In this document: positions 7,295-10,313 of the stretch, one piece after another | Layout: each line of letters begins with the position of its first letter | Numbering within the stretch: position 1 is the first letter of the stretch | From: DATFJZ01 sp034660495 | Lineage (GTDB): Bacteria; Desulfobacterota; Desulfobacteria; Desulfobacterales; Desulfobacteraceae | Assembly: GCA_034660495.1 (NCBI GenBank) | Contig: JAYEJJ010000258.1 | Span: forward strand, 1 to 10,313 | DNA: 10,313 nt | Direction: 5' to 3' | Program-made: the position numbers and the translations under genes | The notes under the pieces: model-generated | What the model was told of the DNA's origin: nothing | The model's input: only the letters and a program-made list of their open reading frames with translations | Database searches by the model: none

Positions 7295-8130
7295 AACAGC
7301 CGTGCGCCGCTACTGCACCGGTTTTCATCCCTGGATCCGACACATTGAAGCCAGGCAATTTTTTCAGGCTCTTTTTTGTGTTTTTTGTCCGAAGGCAGAC
7401 AGAGATGTCCCTGAAACGGCCCGGTGGCAGAAAGAACCCGTTCAAATCCCATGGATGTGACAATGTCAGGGTGGGTTTTATAACCGAGATTGTCAAATTT
7501 TGAGGGATCAAAGGATGAAAAACCAGTGGAAAGAATCACGGAGCCCACGTTTAAAGAGATCTCTTTTTTCGTGTCATTGAAATTGATGGCATGGGAAGGA
7601 CAGATATCTTGACACAGGCCGCACCGTTTTTTCAGAAGGTAAATGCATTTTTCCGGATCAATGGCGTATTTCAGGGGGGACTGCCTGGGAATACGGGACG
7701 TAAATGGCTTTCCGTTTTGAAAGGGCTTCATTGTATTCATCATCCACTTTTTTGGGACTTTTTTTGCACACAGCCGGCAGGCAATACATTTGCTGGTATC
7801 CACATACCTGGGATGCTGGATCAGAGAGACAGTAAGATCCTCCTCCTGTCCTTTTATGTCGAGAACTTCCGTTAATGTATGCAGTTCAATGTTGATATGC
7901 CGGCCGACCTCGACCAGTTTGGGAGAGATAATTCACATTGAACAATCGTTGGTGGGAAAGGTTTTGTCCAGTTGAGCCATTTTTCCGCCAATGGCAGGGG
8001 TCTTTTCTACAAGATGAACATAAAAGCCAGAGTTGGCAATATCCAGGGCCGCCTGCATACCGGCAATGCCCCCGCCTACAACCATGACTGATCCCTGAAT
8101 CTTTGTTTCAGGTGTACTGTCTTTTTCCAT
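7279..8130 (-). CDS. hdrA: HdrA-like selenoprotein, 3'-truncated
   Basis: HdrA proteins carry FAD and iron-sulfur clusters and serve in heterodisulfide reductase-type electron bifurcation or transfer. Read as one frame through a TGA at codon 66, the product has the FAD motif VVGGGIAG (17-24), KMAQLDKTFPTNDCSM-U (the Cys/Sec site), PKLVEVGRH, a first cluster motif CIACRLCAKKVP (115-126), a second with Cys162/170/173/177, and the LQCVGSRDEN segment. The frame then ends after about 10 unrelated residues, so roughly the C-terminal half (normally 650 residues or more) is missing, cut near 7306-7320 beside hisA. In the first cluster the fourth cysteine is Val125. ATG 8130 has a GGAG site (8138-8143). 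It follows the response regulator by 24 bases. Translated as written it is probably a non-functional remnant. Confidence 0.82.
7900..7917 (-). promoter_or_regulatory. bacterial SECIS-like hairpin after the TGA
   Basis: On the coding (minus) strand, 15 bases after the TGA, CUGGUCG pairs fully with CGGCCGG (five Watson-Crick and two G-U pairs) around the apical loop AGGU. The loop holds the GGU that SelB needs in the E. coli fdhF element, and the distance from TGA to loop (22 bases) is within the range of known bacterial SECIS elements. It lies in codons for LVEVGR. Confidence 0.75.
7933..7935 (-). other. in-frame TGA predicted to encode selenocysteine
   Basis: This TGA is codon 66 of the HdrA-like frame, directly after Asn-Asp-Cys-Ser-Met. 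HdrA proteins normally have Cys at this place (CSMC followed by hydrophobic residues and PK). Both flanks are uninterrupted and in the same frame, which argues against a frameshift. HdrA is a known selenoprotein family in methanogens and some sulfate reducers. Confidence 0.82.
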
Positions 8131-8154
8131 ATAACAACTCCATATTTTTTTTAA

Positions 8155-8499
8155 TCAGCTGTTAAGTTTTTGAACTGCAGCAATTAAATCTTTTTCACAA
8201 AAAGGTTTTGACAGATAGTCGTCTGCACCGAGTTTCATTGCTTTAACTGTGTTGGCAAGAGTTGAATAACCGGTGATTACAATTACATACAGTTCAGGTT
8301 TTTTATTTTTAATTGTTTCCAGAATTTCCATGCCGTTCATGTCTTTAAGCTTCATATCCAGCAGAAGGACGTCATAATGGTTGTTTAACGCCATTTCAAG
8401 ACCTTCTGTTCCAGTAAGACTGTGATCACACAAATATTCCTCCTCGTTTAAAACCATTTTACAGGCTTTACAAATCACATCTTCATCATCAATAACCAT
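8155..8499 (-). CDS. single-domain (CheY-like) response regulator
   Basis: This 114-residue receiver domain has no output domain. It keeps the acidic pair Asp4-Asp5, the phospho-acceptor Asp48 (VLLLDMKL), Thr76 (VIVITG) and Lys98 (LSKPF). The ATG at 8499 starts almost at the first beta strand; a TAG lies three codons upstream in frame, so no longer form exists. It overlaps the end of the histidine kinase frame by 11 bases and is followed after 24 bases by the HdrA-like gene, so the three were one operon. The partner kinase is now truncated, leaving its input unclear. No promoter is evident within the remaining fragment. Confidence 0.92.
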   Translation of the reverse strand: MVIDDEDVICKACKMVLNEEEYLCDHSLTGTEGLEMALNNHYDVLLLDMKLKDMNGMEILETIKNKKPELYVIVITGYSTLANTVKAMKLGADDYLSKPFCEKDLIAAVQKLNS

Positions 8500-8725
8500 G
8501 ATTTTCCGCTAATTCATTAATTAACCTTTCTTTTGTGCTTTTATTGATTTGATTTTCAGGTAATATGGGAAGCGCAATGGTTATGGTTGTCCCCAGGTCT
8601 AATTCACTGAAAATTTTTACACTGCCTTTGTGTTTTTTTATGATGCCGTAGCTGACAGCCAGGCCGAGCCCGGTACCATCGGGCTTGGTGGTGTAAAAAT
8701 GAGGAGAAAAATTTTCAAGCGGATG
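8489..8725 (-). pseudogene. sensor histidine kinase, C-terminal fragment (5' part lost)
   Basis: The minus strand encodes only the end of a HATPase_c domain: SPHFYTTKPDGTGLGLAVSYG contains the F/G2 boxes, followed by HKGSVKIFSELDLGTTITIALP and a stop at 8489-8491. The N, G1 and dimerisation (His) boxes that should precede are absent: beyond about 8715-8730 the frame loses recognisable similarity and stops at 8759-8761. The break coincides with the beginning of the plus-strand TPR gene, so the upstream part was removed by rearrangement. The fragment has no start codon of its own and is almost surely non-functional. Confidence 0.85.
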
Positions 8726-9171
8726 TGAAGTCTCAAGTTTTTCTAAAATTGGAACAAATCAACCAAGCTATAAACCATTCTCCAACAAATGCTATTAATT
8801 ATTATAACCGTGGAATACTTTACACTTCGGAATTGCAACATGATATGGCCATAATGGATTATTCAAAGGCTGTTGAGATAGATCCAAAGTTTTCACTTGC
8901 CTACCTTAACAGATCAACTGAATATTTATTCTTAAACGACCTTAATCATGCCTTATCAGATTGTTCAAAAGCTATTCAATTAAATCCGAACTTATCTGAA
9001 GCGTATTTTAATAGAGCAAAGATTAAATTACATATGGGGAAAATTGAAGGATCACTAAAAGATATGAAAAAAGCCGCCAAGTTAGGGAATTCAGGTGCTG
9101 TAACTGTATTGCAAAAGAATAGAATTAGCTGGGACTATGGCTTGACCGGATTAAAAAGATACAAAATCTGA
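8725..9171 (+). CDS. tetratricopeptide-repeat (TPR) protein
   Basis: About three TPR units are visible: residues 19-52 (NAINYYNRGILY... AVEIDP), 53-86 (AYLNRSTEYLFL... AIQLNP) and 87-120 (AYFNRAKIKLHM... AAKLG). Such repeats form helical protein-binding scaffolds; no signal peptide or enzyme domain is seen. The GTG at 8725 lacks a good ribosome site and lies just at the kinase breakpoint, and the frame is open further upstream, so the true 5' end may be missing. The last 11 codons (YGLTGLKRYKI, stop) come from the MITE-like element that begins at 9136, so the native C-terminus may also be lost. Codon use is more A+T-rich than in the housekeeping genes. Confidence 0.7.
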   Translation: MKSQVFLKLEQINQAINHSPTNAINYYNRGILYTSELQHDMAIMDYSKAVEIDPKFSLAYLNRSTEYLFLNDLNHALSDCSKAIQLNPNLSEAYFNRAKIKLHMGKIEGSLKDMKKAAKLGNSGAVTVLQKNRISWDYGLTGLKRYKI

Positions 9172-9240
9172 CCGGATTCTCCAATAAAATCAGGATACCG
9201 GCTACTCAAAAATGTATCTCTTTAAATGGGTCAAGCCATA
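9136..9240. mobile_element. 105-bp MITE-like element, copy 1
   Basis: The 105 bases are identical to 10027-10131 and in the same orientation. The ends TATGGCTTGACC and GGTCAAGCCATA are perfect inverted repeats that continue, with four mismatches, to about 28 bases. If the outermost TA is a target duplication, the element is 101 bp of TGGC...GCCA flanked by TA, as in Tc1/mariner-IS630-type elements. No coding capacity. TGACCGGATT occurs twice inside. Confidence 0.8.
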
Positions 9241-9264
9241 ATAACCAAAAAATTACTTGATTTT

Positions 9265-9282
9265 GTATCGTAATAGTGATAC
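9265..9282 (+). promoter_or_regulatory. inverted repeat, likely toxin-antitoxin operator
   Basis: GTATC and GATAC lie either side of an 8-base centre (GTAATAGT), ten bases before the toxin start. HigA-type antitoxins usually bind such palindromes over their own promoter. A -35-like TTGATT occurs at 9257-9262, but no -10 at proper spacing is convincing. Confidence 0.4.
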
Positions 9283-9291
9283 GTTTCTTCT

Positions 9292-9675
9292 ATGAAAGAA
9301 TTCATCGCATACGAAGGAGAAGCTTTTACTGTTGAATGGTTTTTTAACGACAAGGGAAAGAGTGAAGCACTTGATTATTTTGAAACTCTTTCTAATACTC
9401 AAAAACGGAAAACATTGATGCTTTTTAAAAGAATTGGTGATTTCGGTAAAATATCTGATATTACAAAATTTCGAAATGAAGGTGAAAAAATATTTGCTTT
9501 TAAGCCACAACCAGACCGATTTCTATCATTCTTTTCTGTAGGGAAAAAGATTGTAGTCACAAATGGTTTTCGAAAAAAGGCTCAAAAGTTGCCAAAAAAA
9601 GAAAAGAACTTGGCTCTAAAAAGAATGAAAGATTATGACTCAAGGGTAATAAATGGAGATTATTATGAAGAATAA
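9292..9675 (+). CDS. higB: RelE/HigB-type toxin (Gp49-like family)
   Basis: The 127-residue basic protein looks like the HigB/Gp49 branch of the RelE superfamily, toxins that cleave mRNA on the ribosome. Features: a helical N-terminal part, then IFAFKPQPDRFLSFFSVGKKIVVTNGFRKKAQKLP, which matches the family core (a beta sheet ending in a phenylalanine/lysine-rich GF.KK stretch), then KNLALKRMKDY. The ATG at 9292 has no clear Shine-Dalgarno (CGTTTCTTCT precedes), so translation may be weak or from a short leader. The last 11 bases overlap the antitoxin start, the standard toxin-first HigBA layout. Not assigned to a specific subfamily with certainty. Confidence 0.85.
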   Translation: MKEFIAYEGEAFTVEWFFNDKGKSEALDYFETLSNTQKRKTLMLFKRIGDFGKISDITKFRNEGEKIFAFKPQPDRFLSFFSVGKKIVVTNGFRKKAQKLPKKEKNLALKRMKDYDSRVINGDYYEE

Positions 9676-9967
9676 AAAGAAGTCAACCTTTGATCGAGTT
9701 ATGAGCAATTCAGAACAAAAGAAAAAATTTGAAAAAGAATATGTGCAGTTTCTTTTTTCTGAATTGTTGCTTGAAGCTATGGATGAAGAGCATATTAGCG
9801 TAAGGGCACTTTCCAAAGAATCCGGCATATCAACCTCTGTAATCCAAAATATGAGATCAATGAAGCCGACTAATATTACCATAAAAACGATGGCATCACT
9901 ATTAAAACCATTGGGTTATCATTTGGCTGCTACAAAAGGAAGACGGACTGTAAAATTAACTGCTTAA
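9665..9967 (+). CDS. higA: HigA-type antitoxin with XRE helix-turn-helix
   Basis: This 100-residue protein has an XRE/Cro-type helix-turn-helix at about residues 44-80 (VRALSKESGISTSVIQNMR, then ITIKTMASLLKPLGYHL), with a charged N-terminal extension. It is expected to neutralise the toxin and to repress the operon through the palindrome before higB. I chose ATG 9665, six bases after GGAG (9655-9658); the in-frame ATG at 9653 would add four residues but covers that ribosome site. It overlaps the toxin stop by 11 bases, which supports translational coupling. The closing basic tail (KGRRTVKLTA) fits DNA contact. Confidence 0.87.
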   Translation: MKNKKKSTFDRVMSNSEQKKKFEKEYVQFLFSELLLEAMDEEHISVRALSKESGISTSVIQNMRSMKPTNITIKTMASLLKPLGYHLAATKGRRTVKLTA

Positions 9968-10026
9968 AACAAATTCTGCTAACAAATGAATTGAGCTGAT
10001 TTGCTTCCTCTGTGTTTTTCCGAACG

Positions 10027-10131
10027 TATGGCTTGACCGGATTAAAAAGATACAAAATCTGACCGGATTCTCCAATAAAATCAGGATACCGGCTACTCAA
10101 AAATGTATCTCTTTAAATGGGTCAAGCCATA
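10027..10131. mobile_element. 105-bp MITE-like element, copy 2
   Basis: This is base-for-base identical to 9136-9240. It lies 59 bases after the antitoxin stop, flanked by ...CGAACG and GTTGCTG.... No longer shared flank is seen with copy 1, so the repeat unit is exactly the element. With copy 1 it bounds a 786-bp interval that contains only the toxin-antitoxin pair and short spacers. Confidence 0.8.
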
Positions 10132-10313
10132 GTTGCTGTTAATCCTGTATTCGACAGCTGTGGGTTCATTTTGCCAGTTTTTTGTTAAAATATCCTGGTT
10201 ATAACGGTTTTGGGGGAGGGTGTCTAAACCCTCTCATTGATGCCGAAGTCAAGAGGTTCTGCAACCAGTTTTCGTGATATCTCGACTTATTAATCCATTC
10301 GGCTGGGCACCTC
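10132..10313. other. unresolved right edge
   Basis: No gene can be assigned here. A small palindrome GAGGGT-GTCTAA-ACCCTC is present without a T-run. On the minus strand a short frame runs in from the window edge and ends with residues GFRHPPPKPL before a stop; it may be the tail of a gene lying outside or chance. A transposase or intron end was considered but no diagnostic motif was found. Confidence 0.3.

Noticed and set aside
7279..8130. Two separate short genes on the minus strand (7279-7803 and 7933-8130).
   Set aside because: The same frame runs through the gap between them with conserved HdrA residues on both sides, interrupted only by the TGA at the Cys position; one Sec-containing frame explains everything.
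9968..10131. Integron attC site, because toxin-antitoxin genes are common in cassettes and AACAAATGAATTGAGC looks like an attC left end.
   Set aside because: No matching GTTRRRY core is found at the ends of either 105-bp repeat, and the left-like motif has no paired right half. The repeat ends fit a transposon-type palindrome better.
9136..10131. CRISPR array.
   Set aside because: There are only two copies of 105 bp spaced by 786 bp, with genes between; no short regular spacers and no cas genes.

Overview
The window looks like a chromosomal piece of a Desulfobacterota (sulfate-reducer-like) bacterium. The clues are the remA-gmk pair, an HdrA-like flavin/iron-sulfur protein with an in-frame TGA at its conserved cysteine, and a eukaryotic-type HisA. 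This assignment is inferred from gene content and was not checked against a database.

Left part (1-6336), all on the + strand and closely spaced: a DUF370/RemA-family regulator, guanylate kinase, a TrmH/RlmB-type 23S rRNA 2'-O-methyltransferase, isocitrate dehydrogenase, a ComF-family phosphoribosyltransferase, a tandem universal-stress protein and a BCCT-family betaine/choline/carnitine transporter. Several neighbours overlap or lie within about 35 bases, so most are probably co-transcribed. The isocitrate dehydrogenase carries the residue set expected of an NAD-dependent enzyme. The stress protein and transporter form a tight pair that suggests a regulator with its transporter.

Middle part: a 104-bp imperfect inverted repeat (6378-6481) precedes an orphan HisA (6503-7294) that resembles the yeast HIS6 type more than ordinary bacterial HisA. 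On the opposite strand (8725 down to 7279) lies a fragment of another operon: the tail of a sensor histidine kinase, a complete single-domain response regulator, and the first ~280 codons of an HdrA-like protein. The HdrA frame is interrupted only by one TGA, at a position normally occupied by cysteine, followed by a convincing bacterial SECIS-like hairpin. It is therefore read here as one selenoprotein gene rather than two ORFs. Both outer ends of this block are broken: the kinase lacks its 5' part and HdrA its 3' half.

Right part (about 8726-10313), visibly more A+T-rich: a small TPR protein, then a HigB/HigA-type toxin-antitoxin pair lying between two identical 105-bp elements with inverted ends and possible TA target duplications (MITE-like). 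The first copy provides the last 11 codons and stop of the TPR gene. The final 182 bases could not be identified. Overall, a conserved housekeeping cluster runs into a rearranged, mobile-element-rich accessory segment.
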